Source of the DNA: CAVPJW01 sp963705525
GTDB taxonomy: Bacteria > Acidobacteriota > Vicinamibacteria > Vicinamibacterales > CAVPJW01
Direction: 5' to 3'
DNA length: 64,000 bases
NCBI GenBank assembly: GCA_963705525.1
Contig: CAVPJW010000007.1
Location: 1 to 64,000, forward strand
Below, one piece after another: positions 55,380 to 64,000 of this stretch; the stretch's first letter is position 1; every line of letters starts with the position of its first letter. Below the pieces are notes generated by a model. That model ran no database searches. It saw nothing but the letters and a program-made list of their open reading frames with translations, and was not told the DNA's origin. Position numbers and translations under genes: made by a program.

Positions 55380-56195
55380 TCACTGCCCCTGGAAGATGAG
55401 GGGCAATCCCGCCTTCGGACTCCCGACGATCACCACCTTCGCGTTCTGACTCTCGGCGAGGCGAAGCGTCGCTTCGATGCCTTTCCATTCGAGCAGCTTG
55501 TCGCTGATCCCTTCGCTCACGATCCGCTGGAAGTCCTGGACGCCCTGCGCCTCGACTCGCTTGCGCTCGGCCTCCTGTTTTTCCTTCAGGAGCACGAACG
55601 CCATGCGCTGCGCCTCCTGATCCGCCTGCTGCTTGGCCTCGATGGCGACTTTGAGCGTCGCCGGCAGCACGACGTCGCGCAGCAGCACGCTTTCGACTTC
55701 GATCCCGCGCGCGGCCAGCGTTCCTTCGAGCGATCGGCGCATTTCATCGGCGAGCTGCTGCCGCGCGGCGCCGCCGTAGAGCGCACTCGCCTCGTGAGCG
55801 CTGGTCACCGCTCGCATCACGGATCGCAGGTTGGGCACGACCAGGATTTCGAGATAGTTCGTGCCGACGGACTGGAAGATCTGCGAGGCCTTGTCGGGCA
55901 GGAGGTGGTAGAACAGTGACACCTCGAGACCCACGATCAGGCCTTCCTTCGACGGAACATCCGCGTGTTCCTTCTGCTCCTGCGTCTGGATGGACATGTT
56001 GGGCACGACGGCCATCGGGTTCACGAAGTTGAGACCCTCGTGGAGATTCTGACCCGTCACGCGCCCGAAGAGGGTGACGACGCCGATATGCCCCGTACGA
56101 ACGCATGACGTCGAACAACTTGCCGTGATGGCCAGAAGCCCGATCAGCAGCACCAGCGTGGACCCGCGCAGTACCTGACTTCGTTCGATTTCCAT
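55380..56195 (-). CDS. SPFH/prohibitin-like membrane protein
   Basis: The protein has 271 residues. The ATG at 56195 has an AGGAG nearby, and a further ATG six codons upstream has none. An N-terminal lipoprotein-like or signal-anchor segment (LVLLIGLLAITASCSTSC) is followed by the SPFH domain (GHIGVVTLFGRVTGQNLHEGLNFVNPM, VPSKEGLIVGLEVSLFYHLL, RGIEVESVLLRDVVLP). A coiled-coil region comes next (AKQQADQEAQRMAFVLLKEKQEAERKRVEAQG). Such proteins scaffold membrane microdomains and protect membrane proteases, such as the FtsH at the other end of the window. The lipobox Cys is possible. Confidence 0.85.
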   Translation of the reverse strand: MEIERSQVLRGSTLVLLIGLLAITASCSTSCVRTGHIGVVTLFGRVTGQNLHEGLNFVNPMAVVPNMSIQTQEQKEHADVPSKEGLIVGLEVSLFYHLLPDKASQIFQSVGTNYLEILVVPNLRSVMRAVTSAHEASALYGGAARQQLADEMRRSLEGTLAARGIEVESVLLRDVVLPATLKVAIEAKQQADQEAQRMAFVLLKEKQEAERKRVEAQGVQDFQRIVSEGISDKLLEWKGIEATLRLAESQNAKVVIVGSPKAGLPLIFQGQ

Positions 56196-56303
56196 GGTGG
56201 GCAGACTCCTCATGGCTGAACTCCTGGATGGCCGGCCGAAGCGAGCGGCCGATTCACCTTACGGCAGTTGCGCCGGCGCTGCAAACGAGCGCGAGGGGAG
56301 CTG

Positions 56304-56948
56304 CTAGCGAAGCAGCTTTCGCGGGCCGGACACGTAGCGGCTGCCGCGTTCGTAGAAGCGCAGCATGTCTTCGGCATTGCGTGAGATACCGATGCGCACG
56401 GCGATCCCGATGGCACCGTTCGGGCGACCTATCGCCGCCAGCCAGAGAGGTCCGCCACGACAGAGATCGACGCCGTCGAGCCGGCGATCGATGTTCATCG
56501 CCTCTGCGAGGCGTCCAGGCCCTCGTGTGAGATCCAGCAAGCGCGACGTCTCACGCAGGCGCTGCATGATTCTGGCGCCGTCGAGGGGTTCGAGGGCGCG
56601 AATCAGGACACCGGCTCCAACGTCCGCGACCTCGCTGGTCACGTTCAGCATGAAACACGAGCCGTACGTGAAATACACGTACGCGTGGCCTCTTCGAAGG
56701 AAGAGCGATTCGTTGCTCTCGGTCTTCCCTCGAAACGCATGCCCGGCCGCGTCGCCAACCGGATAGGCCTCGGTTTCGACGATGCGCCCGCTGAGCCGGC
56801 CGGCGGCCACGTCGTGGACCACGACTTTTCCGATGAGATATCGCGCCAGGTCCACGGTATCGACGGGAAGCTCCGAACGTCGGAGGCGCCTGAGACGATC
56901 GGGGGTTCGGCCGCTGGACGACAATCGGATCGTCACGTCAGACAGCAT
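56304..56948 (-). CDS. mpg: 3-methyladenine DNA glycosylase (AAG/MPG family)
   Basis: The protein has 214 residues from the ATG at 56948. Family signs: DTVDLARYLIGKVVVHDV, GRIVETEAYPVGDAAGHAFRGKT with the catalytic Glu, GHAYVYFTYGSCFMLNVT, GVLIRALEPLDG, LTRGPGRLAEAMNI and the closing RIGISRNAEDMLRFYERGSRYVSG. It removes alkylated purines such as 3-methyladenine and hypoxanthine. It is divergent from the AraC regulator by 91 bases, so that regulator may respond to alkylation, which is speculation. Confidence 0.94.
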   Translation of the reverse strand: MLSDVTIRLSSSGRTPDRLRRLRRSELPVDTVDLARYLIGKVVVHDVAAGRLSGRIVETEAYPVGDAAGHAFRGKTESNESLFLRRGHAYVYFTYGSCFMLNVTSEVADVGAGVLIRALEPLDGARIMQRLRETSRLLDLTRGPGRLAEAMNIDRRLDGVDLCRGGPLWLAAIGRPNGAIGIAVRIGISRNAEDMLRFYERGSRYVSGPRKLLR

Positions 56949-57039
56949 ATCAAGCCGCCCAGCCGCCGCTCGTCCCATCCGGGTTGACTGGTGGAGCCCG
57001 ACCCGGGCATTCTCGACGGGACATTCTCCAGATTTCGCA

Positions 57040-57987
57040 GTGTCCACATTCCAATCCGTTCCACCGCACGCGGCTGACGTCGATCAGCTGTTTTTTCAGA
57101 GCGACCTCGTCGCCGTCGGGGCATTCCGCTGCAAGCCGGGCCACCCGCTGTTCCACGACTCGGGTCCGATCCGGAACCACTGCTTCGTGTTTCCGCGAAC
57201 CGCCGTGATCATCGAACACGAGGCCGAACGACCCTTCCAGGGAGATCCGACGAGCGTCCTCCTGTACAACACCGGGCAGGTCTACCGGCGGAGGGCCATC
57301 AGTCCTGACGGAGACCGCTGCGATTATTTCGTGGTGGCGCCGGACATCCTGCGACGCGCATTGTGCGACTACGACACCTCAGCGGCGGATCGGGAGGCCG
57401 ACCTGTTCCGCCTCACCCGCGCGACGAGTGACGATCGCCTCTATCTGTGGCAGCGGCGCGTTTTCAGCGAGGCGACGTCGGGCGGGCTTGCTGACGCGCT
57501 CGACGTCGAAGAGTCTGTCGTCGGGCTGCTCGATCGTGTGCTCGCGCTCGTTCACCGAGGCCGTGGGACGGTATCGCTGGCCTCAGGAATCAGCGGCGGC
57601 CGTGCGACGCTCGCGGCTCGGGCCCGTCGCCTTCTGGCGACACACACAGCCGAACGGAATCCGCTCTCGAGCCTGGCGCGGAGTCTGGAATGCTCACCGT
57701 TTCATCTCTGCCGGGCGTTCAAGGAGGACACCGGGCTGTCGCTCAATCAGTATCGCGACCGTCTTCGGCTTCGAAAGGCGCTCGAGCTGATCGAACGGGG
57801 CGCGGGCCTGACGGACGTGGCACTCGAGGTGGGCTACTCGAGCCACAGCCATTTCACGCTGGCGTTCCGCCGCATTTTCGGCATGACGCCAACGGCGTTT
57901 CGACGCAGTCGAGAACGAGGCGAGTCATTTCTTCAGTCGATAGCGACCGTCGAAGACAACCGACCACGTTTTCCCGTTGTCCGCTGA
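57040..57987 (+). CDS. AraC-family transcriptional regulator
   Basis: The protein has 315 residues from a GTG at 57040; the frame is open further up but runs through mpg. The N-terminal half (about 1-190) is a sensing domain (HDSGPIRNHCFVFPRTAVII, LLYNTGQVYRRRAISPDGDRCDYFVVA) of cupin type. The C-terminal half has two helix-turn-helix units: LARSLECSPFHLCRAFKEDTGLSLNQYRDRLRLRKALELI and LTDVALEVGYSSHSHFTLAFRRIFGMTP. It controls unknown targets. Its 3' end overlaps the next gene's 3' end by 63 bases. Confidence 0.88.
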   Translation: MSTFQSVPPHAADVDQLFFQSDLVAVGAFRCKPGHPLFHDSGPIRNHCFVFPRTAVIIEHEAERPFQGDPTSVLLYNTGQVYRRRAISPDGDRCDYFVVAPDILRRALCDYDTSAADREADLFRLTRATSDDRLYLWQRRVFSEATSGGLADALDVEESVVGLLDRVLALVHRGRGTVSLASGISGGRATLAARARRLLATHTAERNPLSSLARSLECSPFHLCRAFKEDTGLSLNQYRDRLRLRKALELIERGAGLTDVALEVGYSSHSHFTLAFRRIFGMTPTAFRRSRERGESFLQSIATVEDNRPRFPVVR

Positions 57988-58452
57988 CGACTGCCACAGC
58001 TGCCTGACCGTTCCGTCCGCCTCGGGGGACCACGTAATCTTTTCGATCGACGACCCGCCGGCGGAGTTCGACGCGGGCTCGCTTTGCATCACCATGCGTC
58101 CGCGATCCAGGCCGCCCTTGAGTCGGAGAGCCCCGCCCTGTTCGTCGATCCAGCTCTGATACCAGGACTTCGTCTCGCGGTCGAAGAAATTCAAACTCAT
58201 ACCGCGCCCGCCGCTGGCCGACGTCCAGTGCTCCACCACGACACAGCCCTTGAGATCGGCATCGATCGTATTGGTGCCGGCTGGCTTGTCATGCTCGGTG
58301 ACGTCCCAGGTGCCCACCCAGAAATCGAACTGGCGGTGCTCGGCGGCTTTGCAGTCCTGCTTCACGGGCGGTGCGGACTGTTGATCGTTGGCTGCCGACG
58401 TCGTGGCGGAAACGGCAAGAACTGCGAACCCGGCCGCTCTGAGAGTTTTCAT
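57925..58452 (-). CDS. DUF1579-like exported protein
   Basis: The protein has 175 residues with a signal peptide (MKTLRAAGFAVLAVSATTSAA). The body begins HRQFDFWVGTWDVTEHDKPAG, which is the DUF1579/lipocalin-like opening, and continues DLKGCVVVEHWTSASGGRGMSLNFFDRETKSWYQSWIDEQG. Function is unknown; family members are small beta-barrel-like proteins. It overlaps the AraC gene convergently. Confidence 0.75.
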   Translation of the reverse strand: MKTLRAAGFAVLAVSATTSAANDQQSAPPVKQDCKAAEHRQFDFWVGTWDVTEHDKPAGTNTIDADLKGCVVVEHWTSASGGRGMSLNFFDRETKSWYQSWIDEQGGALRLKGGLDRGRMVMQSEPASNSAGGSSIEKITWSPEADGTVRQLWQSSADNGKTWSVVFDGRYRLKK

Positions 58453-58581
58453 GCGGCAACTGTAGGGCGGACCGGTGGCGCGATGCTGTCACGATCTTGC
58501 CCGGCAGCGACATGGCCACCGCCGGACGCTTGATTCGCGCCGCAGGCGTTTGCCGTGGCGTGGAGGGTGGGCTATAGTCGG

Positions 58582-59004
58582 ATGTCGGCCCCCGTGATGC
58601 AGCTCTGCCGTCGATACCTGACTGCGTTTTCCTGGATCTGGTTCTCGTTCCAGATTGCCTCGTGGTCGTCGCTGATCCCGGCGGATTGTTGCGCGGCGCA
58701 CAGCGTTCGGAACGAGAGCGGAACGAGCTGCCATCAGCCCAGTCCGGGTGACGCCTGCCCGATGCGAAGCGCCGACGGCCGACCGTGCCCCATGCACAGG
58801 GGCGCCGGCGGCGGGCAGACCTGCAAGTTGAGCGGCACCTGCGATCAGCCCTCGGTGGCGCTGGCGAGCCTTCTGATGATCCCCGGCGTCCTTCCCGAGC
58901 GTACTGACCTTCGCACCGGTGCAGATGGGGTGCTCATCAGCCTCGTGACGCCTTCGGTCCTCGTCGCTCCGGTTCGGCTCCACACGCCTCCTCCCCGCTC
59001 CTGA
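58582..59004 (+). CDS. Cys-rich exported small protein upstream of the TonB receptor
   Basis: The protein has 140 residues from the ATG at 58582 (the frame opens at 58555). An N-terminal hydrophobic stretch (YLTAFSWIWFSFQIASWSSLI) is followed by CCAAHSVRNESGTSCHQ, ACPMR, PCPMHRGAGGGQTCKLSGTC, then a hydrophobic C-terminal segment (VLISLVTPSVLVAP). The repeated Cys-Pro-Met-His/Arg groups are typical of copper-handling sites. The TonB receptor gene follows 108 bases later, so a metal-uptake or metal-sensing role is plausible. I do not know the family. Confidence 0.6.
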   Translation: MSAPVMQLCRRYLTAFSWIWFSFQIASWSSLIPADCCAAHSVRNESGTSCHQPSPGDACPMRSADGRPCPMHRGAGGGQTCKLSGTCDQPSVALASLLMIPGVLPERTDLRTGADGVLISLVTPSVLVAPVRLHTPPPRS

Positions 59005-59112
59005 ACCTCGGCTCATCATCAACTCGGTTCGCCGTACGGGCGCGTGCGTCAGACGCGTTCGTGCGTGCGGAGCCATTGCCGCCGCGCGTGTCGGCGGTTG
59101 GGAGACAGGTTC

Positions 59113-61944
59113 ATGAGGCAGTCATTCATCATCGGGCTCGTTTGGATCGCGCTTCTTCCCGCGGCTCTGGCGGACGTCGCGTCGGCACAGGAAACGCTCA
59201 GCTCGGCCAGCGTCAGCGGGCGCGTCACCGATCCGCTGGGCGCCGTTGTTCCCGGAGCTCGTGTCACCGCCCGGCAGCTCGAGACCAACGTCGCGAGAGA
59301 CACCACCACCGATCAGGAAGGGCGGTTCAGGCTGCCGTACCTGAAAGTCGGTTCCTATGAGATCACGGTTCGTCTCGAGGGTTTTCGAGACTGGACTCGC
59401 ACGCTGACTCTGACGGTCGGCGCAGCCTTCGAGCTGCCCGTCACGCTGGCGGTTGGCCCCCTCGACACGAGCATCACCGTCAGGGCACAGGCACCTGCCC
59501 TCGAAGCCGCGCGGAGTCAGATCGCCGGCACGGTTTCGGACACGGAGATCAGGAACCTCCCGATGAACGGACGGAACTTTCTGGATCTGGCATTGCTCGT
59601 GCCGGGCGTGTCACCCACCAACACCGCCAGCACGCAGCTCTTTGCCGAAACCTCTGCCGTGCCGGGCACGGGGCTCTCTGTCGGCAGTCAGCGGAATTTT
59701 TCGAACGGTTTCATCGTGGACGGGCTGTCGGCCAACGATGATGCGGCGGGATTGAGCGGGATTCCGTACGGCGTGGATGCCGTCGATCAGGTTCAGGTGG
59801 TGACGTCTGGCGGGCAGGCCGAGCTCGGGCGCGCGCTCGGCGGATACGTCAACGTCGTGACCAAGAGCGGGACGAACACCGAGCACGGCACGGCGTACGG
59901 ATACTTCCGCGACGACTCGCTGAACGCTGCCAATGCCCTGTCACACACGACGCTGCCGATGGATCAGCAGCAATATGGCGCGAGCGCCGGCGGGCCCTTC
60001 GTTCGCAATCGGACGTTCTACTTCGCAAACGTCGAACAGCGGAATCTCGACCAGTCGGGCCTCACGACGATCCTGCCCGCGAGCGTGGACATCATCAACG
60101 CCAAGCTGAGGAGCGTGGGCTATCCGGGATCACCGGTGACAACGGGCGTGTACCCGAATCCGGTGGACAGCACCAATCTCCTGGCGAAGGTCGACCATCA
60201 GGTGAGCGGCCGCGATCAGCTCACATTCCGATATGCGCTCTATTCGGTGAACGCCGACAACTCGCGAGGCGCCGGTGCTCTGAGCGCGCCGAGCGCCTCG
60301 GCGGGGTTGGACAACATCGATCAGGCCTTCGGCGTCAGCAACACGCTGATTCTCTCGCCGCGTACCGTCAATGAGACCAGGGCCCAGTTCACATACAGCA
60401 ACCTGAAGGCCCCGCCGACGGATCCGATCGGACCGGCGGTCAGCATCGCGGGCATTGCGTCGTTTGGCACCTTGTCGGGGAGTCCCACCGCCCGCCTGAA
60501 CAAGCTGTATCAGTTCGTCGACAACCTGTCTCATCAGGCCGGCGCCCACGCCATTCGCGTCGGCGCGGACTTCCTGTACAACGACACCACCATCACCTAC
60601 CCGCGCGCGATCCGGGGGAGCTACACGTTTTCGTCCCTGGCAAACTTCCTCGCGGGCTCGTACAACAATGCCGGCTTCACCCAGACTTTTGGCGACTCGG
60701 TCGTCTCGCAAACCAACGCCAACGTGGGCGTGTACGCGCAGGACGAGTGGAAGGTCACGCCGGGCCTGACGCTGAACGCCGGACTGCGGTACGACCTGCA
60801 GTTCCTCGACACGATCGACACCGACACCGACAATCTTTCGCCGCGCGTCGGGTTCGCCTGGTCGCCTTCTTCGTCCGGCCGCACGCTCGTCCGTGGAAGC
60901 GCGGGCCTCTTCTACGATCGCGTTCCCCTTCGAGCCCTGGCCAATGCTCTCCTGTCCGCCGGCAACACGACCGACCTCGGCCTGCTCAGACAGATTGGCG
61001 TCAGCCTTTCGCCGAACCAGGCCGCCGCGCCCGTCTTCCCCGCGATCCTCGCGAACCCTGTCCCGTCGGTCACGCTCGCCAATCTGACGACGATGGATGG
61101 AGTCATGCAGAATGCGTTTTCCCGACAGGCCGGCGTGGAAGTCGAGCGGCAGATCGGCGAGCGGAACACGGTGAGCGCGGTCTATGAATATCTGCGCGGC
61201 ACCAATCTCATCATTCAGATCAACCAGAACGTCCCCTCCTGTGTCGCGACCGGCACCAACAATGGCTGCAGGCCCAATCCGGCCTACGCGAACAACAGCC
61301 AGTACTCGTCCGAGGCAGAATCCACCTATCACGGCCTGCACGTGTCGTTTGCGCAGCGTCCGATGAACTGGGGCTACTACCGCATCAGCTACACCCTCTC
61401 GAGAGCCGAGAACAACGTCGGCGAATTCTTCTTCAGCTCGCCCATCGATCCCTTCGATCTCTCCAAGGACTGGGGTCGATCGGACGATGACCAGCGGCAC
61501 CGGCTCGTGGTGAATATGGTTGTCAATTCGTCGATGGCGCCGGCCGAGACGGTTTGGGAACGACTCACCCATGGGTTTCAACTGAGCACGATCGTCCGCG
61601 CGTATTCATCGCTGCCGCTGAACATCACGTCCGGCGTGACCACGATTCAGGGCACGGCGGGGCGGCCCATCGTGAATGGGGAATTCATCCCGCGAAACGC
61701 CGGCGAGGGGCCCGACTTCTTCAGCTGGAGCGCACGGCTCAGCCGGTCGTTCAGGCTCAGCGATCGCGTCGAACTCGAGGGTCTCGTCGAAGCCTTCAAT
61801 CTCACCAATCGCACGAACGTGGTCACGATCAATGGCAACTTCGGTCCGGGCGCGTATCCGACCAATCCCTCGCCGACATTCGGACAGGTGACGTCGGTTG
61901 GCGATCCGCGGTCGATCCAGTTTGGGGCGCGAATGAGGTTCTGA
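59113..61944 (+). CDS. TonB-dependent receptor with carboxypeptidase-regulatory domain
   Basis: The protein has 943 residues from the ATG at 59113; an in-frame GTG at 59044 would precede the signal peptide. The signal peptide ends at ASAQ. Residues about 30-115 are a carboxypeptidase-regulatory-like (CarboxypepD_reg) domain: VSGRVTDPLGAVVPGARVTARQLET, GRFRLPYLKVGSYEITVRLEGF. Residues about 135-240 are the plug (LPMNGRNFLDLALLVPGVSPTN, FIVDGLSANDDAAG, QAELGRALGGYVNVVTKSGTN), and the rest is the outer-membrane barrel ending SIQFGARMRF. This is the large acidobacterial oar-like type; the ligand is unknown, perhaps a glycan or peptide. Confidence 0.93.
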   Translation: MRQSFIIGLVWIALLPAALADVASAQETLSSASVSGRVTDPLGAVVPGARVTARQLETNVARDTTTDQEGRFRLPYLKVGSYEITVRLEGFRDWTRTLTLTVGAAFELPVTLAVGPLDTSITVRAQAPALEAARSQIAGTVSDTEIRNLPMNGRNFLDLALLVPGVSPTNTASTQLFAETSAVPGTGLSVGSQRNFSNGFIVDGLSANDDAAGLSGIPYGVDAVDQVQVVTSGGQAELGRALGGYVNVVTKSGTNTEHGTAYGYFRDDSLNAANALSHTTLPMDQQQYGASAGGPFVRNRTFYFANVEQRNLDQSGLTTILPASVDIINAKLRSVGYPGSPVTTGVYPNPVDSTNLLAKVDHQVSGRDQLTFRYALYSVNADNSRGAGALSAPSASAGLDNIDQAFGVSNTLILSPRTVNETRAQFTYSNLKAPPTDPIGPAVSIAGIASFGTLSGSPTARLNKLYQFVDNLSHQAGAHAIRVGADFLYNDTTITYPRAIRGSYTFSSLANFLAGSYNNAGFTQTFGDSVVSQTNANVGVYAQDEWKVTPGLTLNAGLRYDLQFLDTIDTDTDNLSPRVGFAWSPSSSGRTLVRGSAGLFYDRVPLRALANALLSAGNTTDLGLLRQIGVSLSPNQAAAPVFPAILANPVPSVTLANLTTMDGVMQNAFSRQAGVEVERQIGERNTVSAVYEYLRGTNLIIQINQNVPSCVATGTNNGCRPNPAYANNSQYSSEAESTYHGLHVSFAQRPMNWGYYRISYTLSRAENNVGEFFFSSPIDPFDLSKDWGRSDDDQRHRLVVNMVVNSSMAPAETVWERLTHGFQLSTIVRAYSSLPLNITSGVTTIQGTAGRPIVNGEFIPRNAGEGPDFFSWSARLSRSFRLSDRVELEGLVEAFNLTNRTNVVTINGNFGPGAYPTNPSPTFGQVTSVGDPRSIQFGARMRF

Positions 61945-61968
61945 AAGAGCCCGAGGGCGACTCGATCA

Positions 61969-63759
61969 CTACCACTCGAAGCGATCGATCAGCACGGGAA
62001 GTCCCTTGCCGAGCGGATCGTCTTTGCCGATGACGAACCCCTCGACCCTGCCGTCGGGATGCACGCACAGCCTGACGAAATGCCGGAAGCCCGGATGGCC
62101 GAGCGCCGCGAATCCCTGCTGGTGCTCGAGCGCCGTCAGGATCAGCGTGAGGAGGAACAGGCCGAGCAGGAGGCTGCCGAGAAACGCGTTGCCGATGACG
62201 ACCAGCATGACATGTCCAAGCGTTGACCACGCGGCCGGTATGAGAACGCGGAGGAGCCAGGGGCCGAGGCCCATCAACAGCGCGAAGAGGATCGAGAGCG
62301 ACCACGTCGCAACGGGACGTTCGAGCCGCGCGCGGACCGCGACGCTCAAGCCGAACCCTCCGATGAGGGTGATGAGTACCAGCACACTCCACCCGAAAGC
62401 CGGCCCTCGAGCGGACGCGCTCAGCTGAAGGGCCGCCAGCGCCGCGAACGTGACGTGGGGGAACAGACCTGCCGCGCCGGCGACGAGCTTGAGTGGCATG
62501 CTGAGGGCGAGACGGAGGCTCGTCTCTCGATCGGGATACACACACACCGGAGCTCTCGTCCTGTAAGGCGCCACGCGAGACCCGTGCAGGAAAGCCCCCC
62601 CGCCGCCAGCGACCACGTGCATCGAGTCCGCCACGTCATACCGTTCATAGTGATGCGCGTCTCCGGTCAGGTACAGCAGTCTGTCCCGCCGCAGCGAAAG
62701 ACTGCAGGCGTCGAGGAGCTTCGCGCCCGGCTCGTTGGGTTCGCCATAGACCACGGCAGGATCGGGTGCGGTGAACATCACCTTGCGAGGCCGGGCCGAG
62801 GCACGGCGCGCGCTGAAGAAGATGCGCTGCCTGAAATCCATGTTTCGCAACTGGCGATCGACGCCCCAGAGATCGAGGCTGGGCGCCAAGGCGAGCGCCC
62901 AGAACGACGCCTCCTGCACCGCCCGGTACCCTGAGAGCGATAGCCGTTTCTGTCGCCGCACTTTGGAGCGCAGAAAAAAGGCGGCCACGGATTCGAGGGT
63001 CTCCTCGGCGAGACGCAGCGATTCACCGAGCTCGTCCAGGTGCAGCTGACGCTGCAGCGTGCCTTCAACGCGTCCGGACATGGGGTCGTCTGATGCGGAC
63101 GACGGAGCCTCCTTCGCGGGTGCGGCATCAGCGAGCTCGTCGAGCGCCTCTTTCCTGAAGAGCCGCCCGAAGCCGTCGAGTCCGTCGTACCAGTCGTGGT
63201 TGCCGGGAATTCCCAGGAGCACCCGGCGGCGCCCCGGCTCGTCCCGCCCGCGAAGCACCAGATTCCAGGGACGAAGCAGGCGACGTTGAATTTCCGACGC
63301 GGTCGCCGCCGGATAGGCGGTATCGCCCCCGAGCAGAAGCAGGTCGCCTCGAGGCAGCACACGGGATCCGTCGCCGGTCAGCGCGTACTTCGCAAAGAGC
63401 ATGCGGCCGACAGCGAGGCTGACGTCGCGATCGTCACCCGTGTCGGCCACGAAATCGATCCAGACTTCGCGTCCAAGCGACTCGGTCAGGCTGCCCGCAG
63501 ACCTGGGGGCGCCGAGCACGCGCGCCACGCGCGCGACGAGCGCTGCTGGATCATCGGGCCGCATCCAGTCGCGCAGATCGAGCTGCCGGCTGGCAGCGCT
63601 GACGGCAATCAGATGTCGCACGTGCCCCACGAGTGCGGAAATGCCGAACCACCGAATCGCGAACGGCGCGTGCGCGCCGCGGTGGAAGCGCGGCGACACC
63701 AGCGGCTCGCGCGGCGCCAGCGGGACCACATCGTCGTTCTCGTTGGATCGGGGCGGCAT
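61969..63759 (-). CDS. Metallophosphoesterase with C-terminal membrane domain
   Basis: The protein has 596 residues from the ATG at 63759. The calcineurin-like domain has VDFVADTGDDRD, LLLLGGDTAYP, GIPGNHDWYDGLDGFG (the GNHD metal motif) and YLTGDAHHYERYD. From about residue 405 to 545 four or more membrane helices follow (LVLITLIGGFGLSVAV, LSILFALLMGLGPWLL, LLLGLFLLTLILTAL). A short soluble tail ends VEGFVIGKDDPLGKG. It probably hydrolyses a phosphoester near the inner membrane. The partner and substrate are unknown. Confidence 0.82.
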   Translation of the reverse strand: MPPRSNENDDVVPLAPREPLVSPRFHRGAHAPFAIRWFGISALVGHVRHLIAVSAASRQLDLRDWMRPDDPAALVARVARVLGAPRSAGSLTESLGREVWIDFVADTGDDRDVSLAVGRMLFAKYALTGDGSRVLPRGDLLLLGGDTAYPAATASEIQRRLLRPWNLVLRGRDEPGRRRVLLGIPGNHDWYDGLDGFGRLFRKEALDELADAAPAKEAPSSASDDPMSGRVEGTLQRQLHLDELGESLRLAEETLESVAAFFLRSKVRRQKRLSLSGYRAVQEASFWALALAPSLDLWGVDRQLRNMDFRQRIFFSARRASARPRKVMFTAPDPAVVYGEPNEPGAKLLDACSLSLRRDRLLYLTGDAHHYERYDVADSMHVVAGGGGAFLHGSRVAPYRTRAPVCVYPDRETSLRLALSMPLKLVAGAAGLFPHVTFAALAALQLSASARGPAFGWSVLVLITLIGGFGLSVAVRARLERPVATWSLSILFALLMGLGPWLLRVLIPAAWSTLGHVMLVVIGNAFLGSLLLGLFLLTLILTALEHQQGFAALGHPGFRHFVRLCVHPDGRVEGFVIGKDDPLGKGLPVLIDRFEW

Positions 63760-63878
63760 GGCGTCACGGAGGATACAACAAGAGTTGCCGGGTCGAAGGG
63801 CCCTCACCTCGGCCGTGTGACAGAAATACGTAATCCGGCTTATCATTTGCCGCGCATCGGTCTGGCTGAGGGCCTTTC

Positions 63879-64000
63879 ATGCACAGGACTCTTCTTCGCG
63901 TTCTGATCCTGACCGCGCTGACGGTGGCGTGCGGCTCGGGAGTGGGCTCGCCCGCGGCTCAAAAGGTAGTGGTCATCGGGCTCGATGGCCTCACCTGGAG
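63879..64000 (+). CDS. Lipoprotein of the alkaline-phosphatase/phosphodiesterase superfamily (3' end outside window)
   Basis: Only the first 40 residues lie in the window. MHRTLLRVLILTALTVACGSGV is a signal sequence with a lipobox Cys, and VVVIGLDGLTW is the first metal-binding segment of type I phosphodiesterase/nucleotide-pyrophosphatase proteins. It is divergent from the metallophosphoesterase by 119 bases. Confidence 0.7.
   Translation, partial: MHRTLLRVLILTALTVACGSGVGSPAAQKVVVIGLDGLTW

Noticed and set aside
58489..59076. A minus-strand 195-codon frame opposite the Cys-rich gene
   Set aside because: Low-complexity Arg/Ala/His composition; the plus-strand frame has a hydrophobic leader and ordered Cys groups.
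60130..61581. A 483-codon minus-strand frame inside the TonB receptor
   Set aside because: Antisense shadow; the receptor has a complete signal-peptide, plug and barrel layout.

Overview
The window is a 64 kb stretch of GC-rich bacterial chromosome with no rRNA, tRNA, CRISPR array, insertion sequence or phage gene that I could see. A very large TonB-dependent receptor with an N-terminal carboxypeptidase-regulatory domain, DUF5335, a subclass B3 metallo-beta-lactamase, many CocE/epoxide-hydrolase type enzymes and dispersed intergenic GTTCTTGG/GGTTCTAG-type repeats together suggest an environmental Acidobacteriota, perhaps Vicinamibacteria. That placement is inference from gene content, not from a marker gene.

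Layout. 0-11.4 kb: the 3' part of ftsH, a short-chain dehydrogenase-like protein, a DoxX-like protein, DUF2252, a VOC/AraC pair, a TIGR01777 epimerase-SRPBCC fusion, a DUF523/DUF1722 pair, a fasciclin protein, an XRE-cupin regulator, and a DUF2975 protein next to a frameshifted HTH regulator. 11.4-31 kb: a stress and central-carbon island. It holds ppsA; a nine-gene minus-strand operon of phosphoribosyltransferase, erythromycin-esterase-like protein, alpha/beta hydrolase, DUF5335, AcsA, PdhA, PdhB, PdhC and an acyl carrier protein, mostly joined by 4-base overlaps; a tandem universal stress protein; two BON proteins; a divergent GroEL; CBS and Hsp20 proteins; an HPF/RaiA-like protein; and a sugar/antibiotic-kinase-like two-domain protein. 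31-33.7 kb: Entner-Doudoroff genes (eda-kdgK) and DUF1223. 33.7-42.7 kb: a CRP-glutaredoxin-TrxR-like fusion, a frameshifted epoxide hydrolase, a B3 metallo-beta-lactamase, an SRPBCC-hydrolase fusion and a GNAT/ADP-forming acyl-CoA synthetase. 42.8-56 kb: a VOC protein with a histone-like lysine tail, mug, an EVE protein, an ATP-grasp/metallopeptidase pair, glgB with an MFS transporter, a cyclophilin, a methyltransferase/CocE pair and an SPFH protein. 56-64 kb: mpg, an AraC regulator, a DUF1579-like protein, a Cys-rich small protein with the TonB receptor, a membrane metallophosphoesterase and the start of a phosphodiesterase.

Most notable result. The island at 12-28 kb looks like one sigma-54 (RpoN) regulon. 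Six divergent or leading genes carry -24/-12 elements with the invariant GG-N10-GC spacing: ppsA, the phosphoribosyltransferase-Pdh operon, the universal stress protein, groEL, hsp20-CBS and the triple-BON gene. Inverted repeats, or a repeated motif shared between the ppsA and groEL upstream regions, lie roughly 80-180 bp upstream of the predicted starts, where enhancer-binding proteins usually bind. The gene content resembles the mycobacterial DosR dormancy regulon (USP, Hsp20, CBS, phosphoribosyltransferase plus erythromycin-esterase module), but under a different sigma-factor logic.

Caution. At least seven genes are broken by what looks like a single indel, nearly all an extra base. They include three neighbouring genes of the Pdh operon. 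This may be real decay, but insertion-biased assembly error is the simpler reading.
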